NCBI GenBank assembly: GCA_022448525.1
Contig: JAKVCX010000008.1
Span: 186,001 to 250,000, forward strand
Direction: 5' to 3'
DNA length: 64,000 nucleotides
Source: Tenacibaculum sp.
GTDB taxonomy: Bacteria > Bacteroidota > Bacteroidia > Flavobacteriales > Flavobacteriaceae
Shown here: piece after piece, positions 6,776-15,498 of the stretch
Position numbering within the stretch: the first letter of the stretch is position 1
Layout of the letters: every line of letters begins with the position of its first letter
Program-made: the position numbers and the translations under genes
Notes under the pieces: generated by a model
Databases searched by the model: none
What the model was told of the DNA's origin: nothing
The model's input: the letters and a program-made list of their open reading frames with translations, nothing else

Positions 6776-9700
6776 TTAATCCAATTGAATAAAGTCAATC
6801 TGACTATCTTTTACCTTTTGATTTAATTGTTTTACTTCTGAATTAAAGATTTGGTATAGTTTGTTTAATTCAATATCAATGTCTTTTGTGATTTCATTTT
6901 TAAATGCAATTGCTTGATCTGTTGGTTTGAAATCGCCGATTCTTGTTAATGAATTTAAGTGCCCTAGCTTATTGTTCAATTTAATCGGGAAGTTTAAAGG
7001 ATCTTGATTACTCTTACTTTTAGTTTGATATAAATTGTTTTCAACAACAGACATATCTTTAAGTAGTTTATCCGCAAAATCAATTAACTCTTTGTGTTTC
7101 TTTTTGTCTTGAATAGACTTCTTTAACGTTTTTATTTGACCTCTAACTTTCTTTACATTTTTCAATGCTTTATGAATTTCCGTCATCTTTGCATTGATAC
7201 TGTTTATAAAATCAAACTGAGCTTTTAAATCTGCTTCTGAAGATTCTGAATTCGGTTTGTTTTTAATACTGAAGTTTTGAGATGTTGACTTTCCATTTAC
7301 TTCAAGCGCAACACTATAATTTCCTGGTAAAGCCATTGGTCCGTTCAAAGAAGCCCACCATAAAATCATACCTTTTACGCGTTCAGCTCCAGAGTACATC
7401 ATGTCCCAATGGAAAACATTATTTCCTTGTTTAACTTTAAGTTTTTTCTCTTTATCCTTTTTGTTTGGGTGCGTACTGAAAACTTGAATTTTGTTTTTAG
7501 CACTGTCAAAGAATGAAAGCGAAATTGTGTCTTTTTCTGAATAGTTTTTTACAAAGTAATTAATCGGAACTCCACCATAATAATTCGTTCCGTTTCTTTT
7601 TGACGTTGCTCCATTACCACCACCCATTCTATAGCTTTCTTTTGGTTTATACATGAAGAAGTCTTTATTAGAGATAGATGTGTTTAATTGATGAAGCGGT
7701 GTTAAATCATCAATAATCCATAATGATCTACCTTGAGTAGCCGCAATTAAGTTATCTTCTTTTACAGCTAAATCAGTAATAGGAACAATAGGTAAATTCA
7801 ATTGGAATTTTTGCCACTCTTTACCATCATTGAAAGAAACATACATTCCTCTTTCTGTTCCAGCATATAACAATCCTCTTCTTTTTGGATCTGCTCTTAA
7901 TGCTCTGGTAAAATCTTCATTTCCGATACCGTTTGTGATTTTTTTCCAAGAAGCACCGTAATCTTCAGTTTTATAAATGTATGGTTGATAATCTCCTGTT
8001 TTATATTTCGTTCCAACAATGTAAGCTCCTCCTTTTGTAAACGGATCAATTTCAATGCAATTAATCATCATCCATTCAGGCATTTTTTTAGGAGTAATGT
8101 TTGTCCAGTTTTTACCGCCATCTCTAGTTATATGTACCAAACCATCATCAGATCCTGTGTAAATAACACCATCTTCATTAGGAACTTCTGCTATTGCGAA
8201 GATTGTTCCGTAGTATTCAACTCCAGTATTATCTTTTGTGATTGGTCCTCCTGATGGACCTAATGTTTTCGGATCATTTCTTGTTAAATCTGGACTAATA
8301 ATTTCCCAAGATTGCCCCTCGTTCGTAGTAGCATGAACATGATTAGAAGTTGCATATAATTTCTTAGGGTTATTTGGTGAGAATAATACAGGGAAATTCC
8401 ACTGGAAACGATATTTAAAATCTTCAGCTCCATGTCCCATTGGATCGTCTGGCCAAACATTTATAGCTCTTACCGATCCTGTTTTATGATTAACACGCGT
8501 TAACAATCCTCCATAGCTTCCTCCGTAGGCAATGTCATTATTTAAAGGATCTACTGCAATATGAGCACTTTCTCCTCCTGCTGTACTTTCCCAATCTTGA
8601 TTCGTAATAAATCTTCCATCTGTTCTATGTGAAATTCTAATTGTAGAATTATCTTGTTGAGCCACGTAAATTCTATATGGAAAATGATTATCTGTGGTTA
8701 CACGATAGAATTGAGAAGTTGGTTGATTTAAATAGGTAGACCAATTTTCTCCAGCATCAAAAGAAATTTGTCCTCCACCATCGTCAGCGATTATCATTCT
8801 TTGATTGTCTTCAGGAGCAATCCATAAATCATGATGATCTCCGTGAGGAGCGTTATAGGTTTTATACGTTTTACCACCATCTGTAGATTTGTGGTAACGA
8901 ACATTCATCACATAAACAATATTTTCATCTTGAGTATCTGCATAAATACGTGTGTAGTACCAAGCTCTTTGACGTAATTTACGTTCACTATTAATGAGTT
9001 TCCATGTTTTTCCTGCATCTGTAGATTTATAAACTCCACCTTTTTCATTTTCTATTAAAGCGTACACTATTTCTGAATTTACGGGAGAGACCGCTAAACC
9101 TGAAATTCCCCAAGTTCCTTTTGGTAATCCGTCATTTTCAGAAATATTTGTCCAAGTTTCACCTTCATCTGTACTTTTCCAAATAGCAGAACCATCTCCA
9201 CCACTAGATAAACTATATGGAGTTCTTCTTACATTCCATGTTGAAGCATATAAAACTCTAGGATTATTTGGATCGATAATTAAATCAATAGCACCAGCAT
9301 CTGCATTACTGAATAAAACTCTTTTCCAGTTTTTTCCTCCGTCAATTGACTTATAAACTCCTCTTTCTTGAGTTGATTTATATAAATCACCCATCACTGC
9401 GGCAAAAACAACATCTGGGTTTTTAGGATGAATTCTCATTCTTGGAATATGTCTAGAATTTGGTAATCCCATATGTTTCCATGTTTTACCTGCGTTTTCT
9501 GATTTCCAAACACCGTCTCCAGAAGAAACATTTCCACGAACGGTTTTTTCTCCCATTCCAACATAAATAATGTTGTTGTCCCATTCGCTAACAGCTATCG
9601 ATCCTACTGATCCACCAAAAAATCCATCAGAAATATTTTGCCAAGTATTACCAGCATCAATTGTTTTCCAAATTCCACCTCCGGTTGTTCCCATGTAGAA

Positions 9701-9883
9701 TAAATTTGGCTTTTTGGAAACTCCAGTTACAGCACAACTCCTTCCGCCACGAAAGGGACCAATGTTTCTCCATTCGATTGCGTTAAAATATTCTTCAGAA
9801 AATTGGCTATTATTTTTTTGAGCGTTAACTTTGATATTCGCGAATAGGAGCAGACACGCTCCTAATAAAAGTAGTTTTTTCAT
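6776..9883 (-). CDS. Large secreted BNR-repeat (VPS10/sortilin-like) beta-propeller protein
   Basis: A 1035-residue protein with signal peptide MKKLLLLGACLLLFANIKV ending at NAQ. The first 750 residues are rich in BNR/Asp-box repeats: GGGIWKTIDAGNTWQ, GDGVWKSENAGKTW, RGVYKSIDGGKNW, SAIWKSTDEGETW, GGVYKSTDAGKTW and others, as in the VPS10/sortilin-like exo-glycosidase propellers often annotated 'glycosyl hydrolase' in Bacteroidota. The C-terminal 280 residues form a beta-sandwich-like region followed by a Lys-rich helical segment (about 905-1030). No T9SS tail is seen, so it is probably periplasmic or exported another way. Catalytic activity cannot be inferred. Divergent from aroA with only about 41 nt between starts. 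Confidence 0.85.
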   Translation of the reverse strand: MKKLLLLGACLLLFANIKVNAQKNNSQFSEEYFNAIEWRNIGPFRGGRSCAVTGVSKKPNLFYMGTTGGGIWKTIDAGNTWQNISDGFFGGSVGSIAVSEWDNNIIYVGMGEKTVRGNVSSGDGVWKSENAGKTWKHMGLPNSRHIPRMRIHPKNPDVVFAAVMGDLYKSTQERGVYKSIDGGKNWKRVLFSNADAGAIDLIIDPNNPRVLYASTWNVRRTPYSLSSGGDGSAIWKSTDEGETWTNISENDGLPKGTWGISGLAVSPVNSEIVYALIENEKGGVYKSTDAGKTWKLINSERKLRQRAWYYTRIYADTQDENIVYVMNVRYHKSTDGGKTYKTYNAPHGDHHDLWIAPEDNQRMIIADDGGGQISFDAGENWSTYLNQPTSQFYRVTTDNHFPYRIYVAQQDNSTIRISHRTDGRFITNQDWESTAGGESAHIAVDPLNNDIAYGGSYGGLLTRVNHKTGSVRAINVWPDDPMGHGAEDFKYRFQWNFPVLFSPNNPKKLYATSNHVHATTNEGQSWEIISPDLTRNDPKTLGPSGGPITKDNTGVEYYGTIFAIAEVPNEDGVIYTGSDDGLVHITRDGGKNWTNITPKKMPEWMMINCIEIDPFTKGGAYIVGTKYKTGDYQPYIYKTEDYGASWKKITNGIGNEDFTRALRADPKRRGLLYAGTERGMYVSFNDGKEWQKFQLNLPIVPITDLAVKEDNLIAATQGRSLWIIDDLTPLHQLNTSISNKDFFMYKPKESYRMGGGNGATSKRNGTNYYGGVPINYFVKNYSEKDTISLSFFDSAKNKIQVFSTHPNKKDKEKKLKVKQGNNVFHWDMMYSGAERVKGMILWWASLNGPMALPGNYSVALEVNGKSTSQNFSIKNKPNSESSEADLKAQFDFINSINAKMTEIHKALKNVKKVRGQIKTLKKSIQDKKKHKELIDFADKLLKDMSVVENNLYQTKSKSNQDPLNFPIKLNNKLGHLNSLTRIGDFKPTDQAIAFKNEITKDIDIELNKLYQIFNSEVKQLNQKVKDSQIDFIQLD

Positions 9884-9924
9884 TTGATTTAGTTGATTAA
9901 GATGCTAAATATAAAATTTTGTTA

Positions 9925-11157
9925 ATGGACTTATTGTTAAAGATTCCTAAAAATCAATTATTTAAAAATAGTATTGTTGTGTCGGGTTCAAAAAGTGAAT
10001 CGAACAGATTATTAATACTACAACAATTATATCCTCAGCTGGTAATTGAGAATTTGTCTAATTCAGATGATTCTGTGCATATGCAACATGCCTTAAAAGG
10101 AGAAGGAGAGGTTGCTGATATCGGTCATGCTGGTACTGCCATGCGATTTTTAACTGCTTATTTCGCTAGCCAAGAGGGAAAAACTAAAATTTTACAAGGA
10201 TCGGAAAGAATGCATAATCGTCCGATTAAGATTTTAGTTGACGCTCTGAGAGATTTAGGAGCAGAGATTTCTTACATCGAAAAAGAAGGATATCCACCAT
10301 TAAAGATTACAGGTAAAAAGCTAGAAAAGAGTACAGTTGCTATTCAAGGAAATGTTAGTAGTCAGTACATTTCGGCGTTATTATTAATTGCATCAAGTTT
10401 GCCAAATGGTTTAGAGATTGAATTGTTAGGAGAAATTACTTCGATTCCATACATCAAAATGACATTAAGTTTATTAAGTCAATTAGGAATTGAAAGTACA
10501 TTTGAAGGAAATTTGATTAAGGTAAATCCGTTAGCAAATATTGAAGGAAAGAAAGTCGTTGTTGAAGCCGATTGGAGTTCTGCATCTTACTTTTATTCTT
10601 TAGTTGCGTTAAGTGAAATAGGTACTGAAATTGAATTATCTTCTTATAAAAAAGAGAGTTTACAAGGAGATAGTTGTTTAGCTGAAATTTATAAGCATTT
10701 TGGTGTTACTACTACTTTTGAAGAGTATACAATCTTATTGAAAAAAGAGAATGAAACAAGTACTTCTTTATTAAAGTTAGATTTAGTGAAAGCACCAGAT
10801 ATTGCTCAAACTATTGCTGTTACATGTTTTGCGTTAGGTGTTCCTTGTAAATTAGAAGGTTTACATACGCTGAAAATTAAAGAAACGGATAGGCTAGAAG
10901 CATTAAGAGAGGAAATAACTAAGCTTGGTGGAAATATTTCGGTAACTAATGAAGAGTTACACTTAGGGGCTTCAACAGAAATAAATGAAAACATAGCTAT
11001 AGAAACGTATAATGATCATCGAATGGCGATGGCATTTACTCCTTTAGCTTTAAAAGTTCCAATACAAATAAACGACGCTAAAGTTGTTACGAAATCATAT
11101 AGAAACTTCTGGGCAGACTTTGAAAACGTCGGGATTCCACAAGAAGTTCTAAAATAA
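9925..11157 (+). CDS. aroA: 3-phosphoshikimate 1-carboxyvinyltransferase (EPSP synthase)
   Basis: A 410-residue enzyme transferring the enolpyruvyl group of PEP to shikimate-3-phosphate (chorismate pathway, cytoplasm). Signatures: SGSKSESNR at 20-28 with the substrate-binding Lys23, GHAGTAMRF at 67-75 (PEP/glyphosate loop), DWSSASYFYS in the middle, ETDRLEALREE, and DHRMAMAF near the end. Shorter than the E. coli type, as is usual in Bacteroidota. I choose the ATG at 9925; an upstream TTG (9919) would add only two residues. Followed 67 nt later by queA, which has its own promoter. Confidence 0.96.
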   Translation: MDLLLKIPKNQLFKNSIVVSGSKSESNRLLILQQLYPQLVIENLSNSDDSVHMQHALKGEGEVADIGHAGTAMRFLTAYFASQEGKTKILQGSERMHNRPIKILVDALRDLGAEISYIEKEGYPPLKITGKKLEKSTVAIQGNVSSQYISALLLIASSLPNGLEIELLGEITSIPYIKMTLSLLSQLGIESTFEGNLIKVNPLANIEGKKVVVEADWSSASYFYSLVALSEIGTEIELSSYKKESLQGDSCLAEIYKHFGVTTTFEEYTILLKKENETSTSLLKLDLVKAPDIAQTIAVTCFALGVPCKLEGLHTLKIKETDRLEALREEITKLGGNISVTNEELHLGASTEINENIAIETYNDHRMAMAFTPLALKVPIQINDAKVVTKSYRNFWADFENVGIPQEVLK

Positions 11158-11169
11158 TATAGGAAACGC

Positions 11170-11201
11170 TTGACAAGGCCTATGTTGAAATCGTATATTT
11201 G
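11170..11201 (+). promoter_or_regulatory. Promoter of queA
   Basis: TTG at 11170-11172 and TATATTTG at 11194-11201 are 21 nt apart, matching the flavobacterial -33/-7 arrangement (TTG, 17-23 nt, TAnnTTTG). The start codon of queA is 23 nt beyond the -7 box. Confidence 0.75.
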
Positions 11202-11224
11202 GCGCCATTAATAAATACTCAATA

Positions 11225-12274
11225 ATGAAATTATCTCAATTTAACTTCGAATTACCACCAGAGTTATTAGCAGAATACCCATCAGAGCATAGGGATGAAG
11301 CTCGTTTAATGGTTTTAAACCGTAAAGAACAAACTATTGAACACAAGTTGTTTAAAGATTTAATCAACTATTTTGATGAAGGTGATGTAATGATGTTGAA
11401 TAACACCAAAGTTTTCCCTGCAAGAATGTTTGGTAATAAAGAGAAAACTGGAGCTAGAATTGAAGTTTTCTTATTGAGAGAATTAAATGCAGAGCATAGA
11501 TTATGGGATGTATTAGTTGATCCAGCACGTAAAATTCGTATCGGAAACAAGTTATTTTTCGGAGAAGATGAGAGTTTAGTTGCTGAGGTTATCGATAATA
11601 CAACTTCAAGAGGAAGAACACTACGTTTCTTATTTGACGGTTCTTATGAAGAATTCCGTAAAAAGTTAATTGAATTAGGAGAAACTCCTTTACCTAAATA
11701 TATTAAAAGAGAGGTTGAACCATCAGATGAAGAGCGTTACCAAACGATTTACGCAAAGCATGAAGGTGCAGTAGCTGCTCCTACAGCTGGATTACACTTT
11801 TCGAAGCACTTAATGAAGCGTTTAGAGATAAAAGGTGTTGATTTCGCAGAAATGACTTTACACGTTGGTTTAGGTACATTTAATCCAGTTGAGGTAGAAG
11901 ATTTATCTAAACACAAGATGGATTCGGAGCAAATTATTATTCCTGAAGAAGCTTGTAATATTGTAAACAACGCAATCGAAAAGAAAAGAAGAGTTTGTGC
12001 TGTTGGTACAACAGTAATGAGAACTGTAGAATCTTCTGTTTCTGCTAGTCATAGATTAAACGCTTACAATGGTTGGACGAACAAATTTATCTTCCCTCCA
12101 TATGATTTCAGTATTGCCAATTGTATGGTAACTAATTTCCATACACCAAAATCGACTTTATTAATGATGATTGCTGCATTTGCTGGTTATGACTTCGTAA
12201 TGGAGGCATATGAAGAAGCTGTAAAAGAGAAGTATAAATTCTACTCTTATGGAGACGCAATGTTAATTATCTAA
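11225..12274 (+). CDS. queA: S-adenosylmethionine:tRNA ribosyltransferase-isomerase
   Basis: A 349-residue enzyme that transfers and isomerises the ribosyl moiety of SAM onto preQ1-modified tRNA to form epoxyqueuosine. Family features: N-terminal [32 protein letters not shown], the conserved [16 protein letters not shown] block, [22 protein letters not shown], and [12 protein letters not shown] near the C-terminus. Full length for the family. Own promoter and terminator; a monocistronic unit between aroA and the Crp-type regulator. Confidence 0.97.
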   Translation: MKLSQFNFELPPELLAEYPSEHRDEARLMVLNRKEQTIEHKLFKDLINYFDEGDVMMLNNTKVFPARMFGNKEKTGARIEVFLLRELNAEHRLWDVLVDPARKIRIGNKLFFGEDESLVAEVIDNTTSRGRTLRFLFDGSYEEFRKKLIELGETPLPKYIKREVEPSDEERYQTIYAKHEGAVAAPTAGLHFSKHLMKRLEIKGVDFAEMTLHVGLGTFNPVEVEDLSKHKMDSEQIIIPEEACNIVNNAIEKKRRVCAVGTTVMRTVESSVSASHRLNAYNGWTNKFIFPPYDFSIANCMVTNFHTPKSTLLMMIAAFAGYDFVMEAYEEAVKEKYKFYSYGDAMLII

Positions 12275-12300
12275 GAGATATTGATATAAAATTAATGAGA

Positions 12301-12330
12301 ACTGGAAAGCATTTGTTTTCCAGTTTTTTT
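12301..12330 (+). terminator. Intrinsic terminator of queA
   Basis: ACTGGAAA (12301-12308) pairs with TTTCCAGT (12317-12324), followed by a run of T. Confidence 0.85.
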
Positions 12331-12358
12331 ATTTTTAGGATTAACAAACAGAAACCAA

Positions 12359-12925
12359 ATGACAGTAGAGAACTACTTACGAAGCTTTCAAGTATTAACT
12401 GAAGAAGAAATTCTTAAATTCAGAAGTATAGCTTCAACTCAAAATTTGAAAAAAGGAGATTTTTTTGCAGAAAGTGGAAAGGTAAATCGATTGGTTGGGT
12501 TTATCAATTCTGGGATATTAAGATCTTTTTATCTGTCTTCTACAGATGAAGATATAACTTATTGTTTTCGATTCACAGGTGGTTTTTGTTCAGCTTATTC
12601 TTCTTTTATTACGGGAAACCCTTCAATTGAGAGTTTACAGGCGATAACTGATGTTGAATTGTTGTATTGGACAAAAGATCAATTGGTTCAGTTGGAAAAA
12701 GAAAGCCCAAATTGGACGATGCTTTTGAAAATATTAACCGAGTATGAATACTTTGAACTAGAAAGAAGAGTTTTTATGCTTCAAAAAGAACCTGCCGAGA
12801 AAAAGTATTTAGATTTAATGGAACATCAACCAGAGCTCATTAAACAAATTCCTTTAAACTATTTAGCTTCTTATTTAGGAATTACACAAAGACATTTAAG
12901 CAGAATTAGGAAAACTGTTTATTAG
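12359..12925 (+). CDS. Crp/Fnr-family transcriptional regulator
   Basis: A 188-residue one-component regulator. The first 115 residues form a cyclic-nucleotide-binding-like beta-barrel (KKGDFFAESGKVNRLVGFI is the typical beginning), then a long dimerisation helix, then a C-terminal helix-turn-helix (IPLNYLASYLGITQRHLSRI, about 164-183). The effector is unknown; key cAMP-contact residues are not obviously kept. It stands 59 nt upstream of a flavodoxin-fold oxidoreductase gene, and a palindrome lies in the gap, so local control of that gene is a reasonable guess. Confidence 0.87.
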   Translation: MTVENYLRSFQVLTEEEILKFRSIASTQNLKKGDFFAESGKVNRLVGFINSGILRSFYLSSTDEDITYCFRFTGGFCSAYSSFITGNPSIESLQAITDVELLYWTKDQLVQLEKESPNWTMLLKILTEYEYFELERRVFMLQKEPAEKKYLDLMEHQPELIKQIPLNYLASYLGITQRHLSRIRKTVY

Positions 12926-12966
12926 ACAAATGTCCTTTTGTAAGTTTCTCATTCGCTGTTACTTTG
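12926..12966 (+). promoter_or_regulatory. Palindrome and candidate promoter of the quinone-reductase-like gene
   Basis: ACAAA-N6-TTTGT (12926-12941) is a 16-bp palindrome starting right after the Crp-type gene's stop. Its TTG (12938-12940) can serve as a -33 element for the near-consensus -7 box TTACTTTG (12959-12966), 18 nt away; the ATG is at 12985. A regulator bound at the palindrome would overlap the -33 region. Confidence 0.4.
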
Positions 12967-12984
12967 ACATAAAAATAAACAGCA

Positions 12985-13560
12985 ATGAATGTTTTAATAA
13001 TAAATGGACATCCAGATAAAGAAAGTTTTAATAATGCACTTTCTGAATCTTATTATAACGGAGCTAAATCATCCACTACTCAAGTCGAGGTAATAAACCT
13101 AAGAGATCTTGAATTTAATCCAATTTTACAGTATGGCTATAGAAAACGAACTGAATTAGAACCTGATTTAAAAATAGCTATAGAGAAAATAAAAAATGCA
13201 GATCATTTAGTTTGGGTTTTTCCAATCTGGTGGGGAGGAATGCCGGCAATATTAAAAGGTTTTATTGATAGGACTTTTTTACCAGGAATTACGTTTGAAA
13301 TAGAAGAAGGAAAACTTCTACCTAAAAAGTTACTTAAAGGGAAAACAGCACGGTTAATCATTACTTCAGATAGTCCAAGATGGTATTATAGATTGTTCAT
13401 AAAAAGCCCTGTAATCAATCAATTTAAAAAAGCGATTCTGGCGTTTTGCGGTGTAAAACCAACCAGAGTAAGGTATATAGCAGTGGTTAAAAATTCAAAT
13501 CCAAAACAAAGAGAAGAATGGCTTAAAGGCGTATTTAATTTAGGTAAAAAGCTTTCGTAA
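12985..13560 (+). CDS. Flavodoxin-fold NAD(P)H oxidoreductase (KefF/MdaB/NQO-like)
   Basis: A 191-residue FMN/FAD-dependent quinone-reductase-like protein. The N-terminal MNVLIINGHPDKESFNNAL is the beta1-loop-alpha1 phosphate-binding segment, and WVFPIWWGGMPAILKGFIDR (residues 74-93) is the signature of the NQO/KefF group, followed by a conserved FLPGITFE. Likely role: two-electron reduction of quinones or electrophiles; the physiological substrate is not known. Probably regulated by the Crp-type protein encoded just upstream (inference from position only). Confidence 0.87.
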   Translation: MNVLIINGHPDKESFNNALSESYYNGAKSSTTQVEVINLRDLEFNPILQYGYRKRTELEPDLKIAIEKIKNADHLVWVFPIWWGGMPAILKGFIDRTFLPGITFEIEEGKLLPKKLLKGKTARLIITSDSPRWYYRLFIKSPVINQFKKAILAFCGVKPTRVRYIAVVKNSNPKQREEWLKGVFNLGKKLS

Positions 13561-13666
13561 CTATTTTAATCAAAGTTTAGATGTTATTTTAGTAATAAGA
13601 GGTTTAGTTGATGAGTAAAAATAATCTATAAGTTTTCCTTTTCAATTAATTAAAAAATCTTCACAT

Positions 13667-13700
13667 AAAAAACCTCATAGTTAGCTCTATGAGGTTTTTT
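13667..13700. terminator. Bidirectional intrinsic terminator
   Basis: CCTCATAG (13673-13680) and CTATGAGG (13687-13694) extended by A6/T6, loop TTAGCT. It begins 5 nt beyond the stop codon of the minus-strand peptide gene at 13706 and is the natural end of the two-peptide operon. Confidence 0.85.
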
Positions 13701-13705
13701 TGTTA

Positions 13706-13930
13706 TTATTTTATGATAACAGTATCTCCAAAATGAGGATCTTCATTTCCATCACTACCTCCAACAGCAAAAAGGTCACATTTTTCATTTCTACAAACTC
13801 CCATAATTCCATCCTTTAGACACCATGCTCCATTAGGAATACCATCACACCAAGGGTCGGTTCCTCCATTAATGGATTTTTGTTCATGTGTTGTGAGTAA
13901 TTTGCCTAGTTTTAAAAGTGGTTTCTTCAT
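13706..13930 (-). CDS. Double-glycine-leader Cys-rich peptide precursor (copy 2)
   Basis: A 74-residue precursor. The N-terminus MKKPLLKLGKLLTTHEQKSI ending in NGG is a bacteriocin/RiPP-type leader (basic start, LGKxLT, EQ, then the double-glycine cleavage site at about 22-23). The predicted core begins TDPWC and has four Cys spaced C-x8-C-x8-C-x4-C, followed by DLFAVGG and an acidic tail. The neighbouring paralogue keeps exactly the same Cys spacing. No processing protease, ABC transporter or modifying enzyme is nearby, so export and maturation would rely on genes elsewhere. Activity unknown: bacteriocin, signalling peptide or other RiPP. Confidence 0.75.
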   Translation of the reverse strand: MKKPLLKLGKLLTTHEQKSINGGTDPWCDGIPNGAWCLKDGIMGVCRNEKCDLFAVGGSDGNEDPHFGDTVIIK

Positions 13931-13968
13931 TTCTTTTACTTTACTTAGATTCTAATATTATTTGAAAA

Positions 13969-14190
13969 TTACCTCATAATTGCTGGAAGATCTGTTTCTC
14001 CACTATCTTCATTTCCTCCTCCAACGGCAAAAAGATCACATTTACCATGTTTACAATAACCCATAAGATCATCTTTTATGCACCAAGATCCGTCTGGCAC
14101 ATCTTTGCAATAATCATCGTAGCCTCCATTAATTACTCTTTGCTCGTTCTTAGTAAGTTTTTTCCCAAGTTTAAAAATTGCTTTTTTCAT
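13969..14190 (-). CDS. Double-glycine-leader Cys-rich peptide precursor (copy 1)
   Basis: A 73-residue paralogue lying 38 nt upstream of copy 2 in the same direction, so the two are probably one operon. Leader MKKAIFKLGKKLTKNEQRVI followed by NGG; core begins YDDYC. The four Cys have the same C-x8-C-x8-C-x4-C spacing; PDGSWC, LMGYC and GKCDLFAVGG correspond to PNGAWC, IMGVC and EKCDLFAVGG in copy 2. The tail after the second GG diverges (NEDSGETDLPAIMR). The pattern of conserved Cys/Gly with diverged loops indicates selection on the core. Confidence 0.75.
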   Translation of the reverse strand: MKKAIFKLGKKLTKNEQRVINGGYDDYCKDVPDGSWCIKDDLMGYCKHGKCDLFAVGGGNEDSGETDLPAIMR

Positions 14191-14264
14191 TATTATTAGA
14201 TTTTATATTTACATGATCCTATTATGAAAAGTTTTTAATTTGATCGAACATATAAATCTCAATT

Positions 14265-14272
14265 CAAATTAA
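14265..14272 (-). promoter_or_regulatory. Weak candidate -7 box for the peptide operon
   Basis: Minus-strand TTAATTTG differs from TAnnTTTG at one position, about 75 nt upstream of copy 1. No -33 element is seen. The rest of the 267-nt gap 14191-14457 is AT-rich with nothing else I can name. Confidence 0.25.
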
Positions 14273-14444
14273 ACTTGAAAGTATTTAGTACGGAAAATAT
14301 GGTAAGAATACTTTTCATAGCTTTAAGATTCCTTTTCACCATAAAGATACTAAATAATTTAATTATTTGAAATATATTTAGATATGGCTGTGTTAGGTTA
14401 AAAATTAAGATAGAAATAAAGCTGTAATTATTACTGCAAAAATG

Positions 14445-14452
14445 TACTTTTG
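14445..14452 (+). promoter_or_regulatory. -7 box of rlmN, immediately before the start codon
   Basis: TACTTTTG followed by CACC is a full consensus match ending only 5 nt before the rlmN ATG (14458). Transcription would start at or within a few bases of the ATG, predicting a leaderless or near-leaderless mRNA. Confidence 0.65.
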
Positions 14453-14457
14453 CACCA

Positions 14458-15498
14458 ATGAAACCGCAGAAGAAAGACATACGTGCACTTACAAAAGATC
14501 AACTTAGAGATTTCTTTGTTGAGAATGGTGATAAGGCATTTCGAGGAAATCAAGTTTATGAATGGTTGTGGAGTAAAGCAGCACATTCTTTTGATGATAT
14601 GACTAACATATCAAAATCTACAAGGGAAATGTTAGATGCGAACTTCGTGATTAATCACATTGAAGTTGACGCCATGCAACGTAGTAATGATGGAACAATT
14701 AAAAATGCTATTAAATTACACGATGGTAAAATTGTTGAATCGGTTTTAATTCCAACGGAAAAAAGAACAACTGCTTGTGTTTCAAGTCAAGTTGGTTGCA
14801 GTTTAGATTGTAAATTTTGTGCTACGGCTCGTTTAAAAAGAATGAGAAACTTAAATGCGGACGAAATTTATGATCAAGTGGTGGCAATTGATAAACAAAG
14901 TAGATTATACCATAATCATAAACTAACAAATATCGTTTTTATGGGAATGGGTGAACCTTTGATGAATTATAATAATGTTATCAAAGCGATTGATAAAATT
15001 ACTTCACCCGAAGGATTAGGAATGTCTGCAAAAAGAATAACCTTATCTACTTCTGGAGTTCCTAAAATGATTAAGAAAATGGCAGATGATGAAGTTAAAT
15101 TTAATTTGGCTGTTTCTTTACACTCTGCTATTGACGAAGTAAGAACTTCAATTATGCCATTCAATAAAAACTTTCCTCTAAAAGATTTAAAGGAATCTCT
15201 TGAATATTGGCACGAAAAAACGAAAAGAAAAATTACATACGAATATGTAGTTTGGCAAGGAATTAATGATCGTAAAGAAGATATTGATGCATTAGTTCGT
15301 TTTTGTAAATATGTTCCTTCAAAGGTAAATTTAATTGAATATAATCCAATTGATGACGGAGAGTTTCAACAAGCTTCTGACAGAGCTTTAAATAACTATA
15401 TATCAAATTTAGAAATGAATGATATTGTTGTTAATGTTAGAAGATCTAGAGGAAAAGATATCGATGCCGCTTGTGGTCAACTTGCTAATAAATCATAA
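14458..15498 (+). CDS. rlmN: Dual-specificity 23S rRNA/tRNA adenine-C2 methyltransferase RlmN
   Basis: A 346-residue radical-SAM enzyme methylating C2 of A2503 in 23S rRNA and A37 in some tRNAs. The [4Fe-4S] motif C114-SLD-C118-KF-C121 is present, the C-terminal methyl-carrying Cys is C339 (DAACGQL), and GMGEPLMNY supplies the SAM-binding GEP. N-terminal FRGNQVYEWLW matches the RNA-binding accessory domain of the family. The start at 14458 agrees with the conserved beginning MKPQKKDIRALTKDQLRDFF. The next gene starts on the base after the stop codon. Confidence 0.97.
   Translation: MKPQKKDIRALTKDQLRDFFVENGDKAFRGNQVYEWLWSKAAHSFDDMTNISKSTREMLDANFVINHIEVDAMQRSNDGTIKNAIKLHDGKIVESVLIPTEKRTTACVSSQVGCSLDCKFCATARLKRMRNLNADEIYDQVVAIDKQSRLYHNHKLTNIVFMGMGEPLMNYNNVIKAIDKITSPEGLGMSAKRITLSTSGVPKMIKKMADDEVKFNLAVSLHSAIDEVRTSIMPFNKNFPLKDLKESLEYWHEKTKRKITYEYVVWQGINDRKEDIDALVRFCKYVPSKVNLIEYNPIDDGEFQQASDRALNNYISNLEMNDIVVNVRRSRGKDIDAACGQLANKS

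Noticed and set aside
13611..13620. A third ATGAGTAAA resembling the LytTR-like motif
   Set aside because: Only the 9-base core matches; GGTC, GTTT and CGAGAA are absent, and it is not followed by a plus-strand promoter. Chance occurrence in AT-rich DNA is likely.
14259..14480. A minus-strand frame of 73 codons over the rlmN start
   Set aside because: It overlaps the rlmN promoter and start, has no recognisable domain, and is Phe/Ile-rich as expected from AT-rich noncoding sequence.
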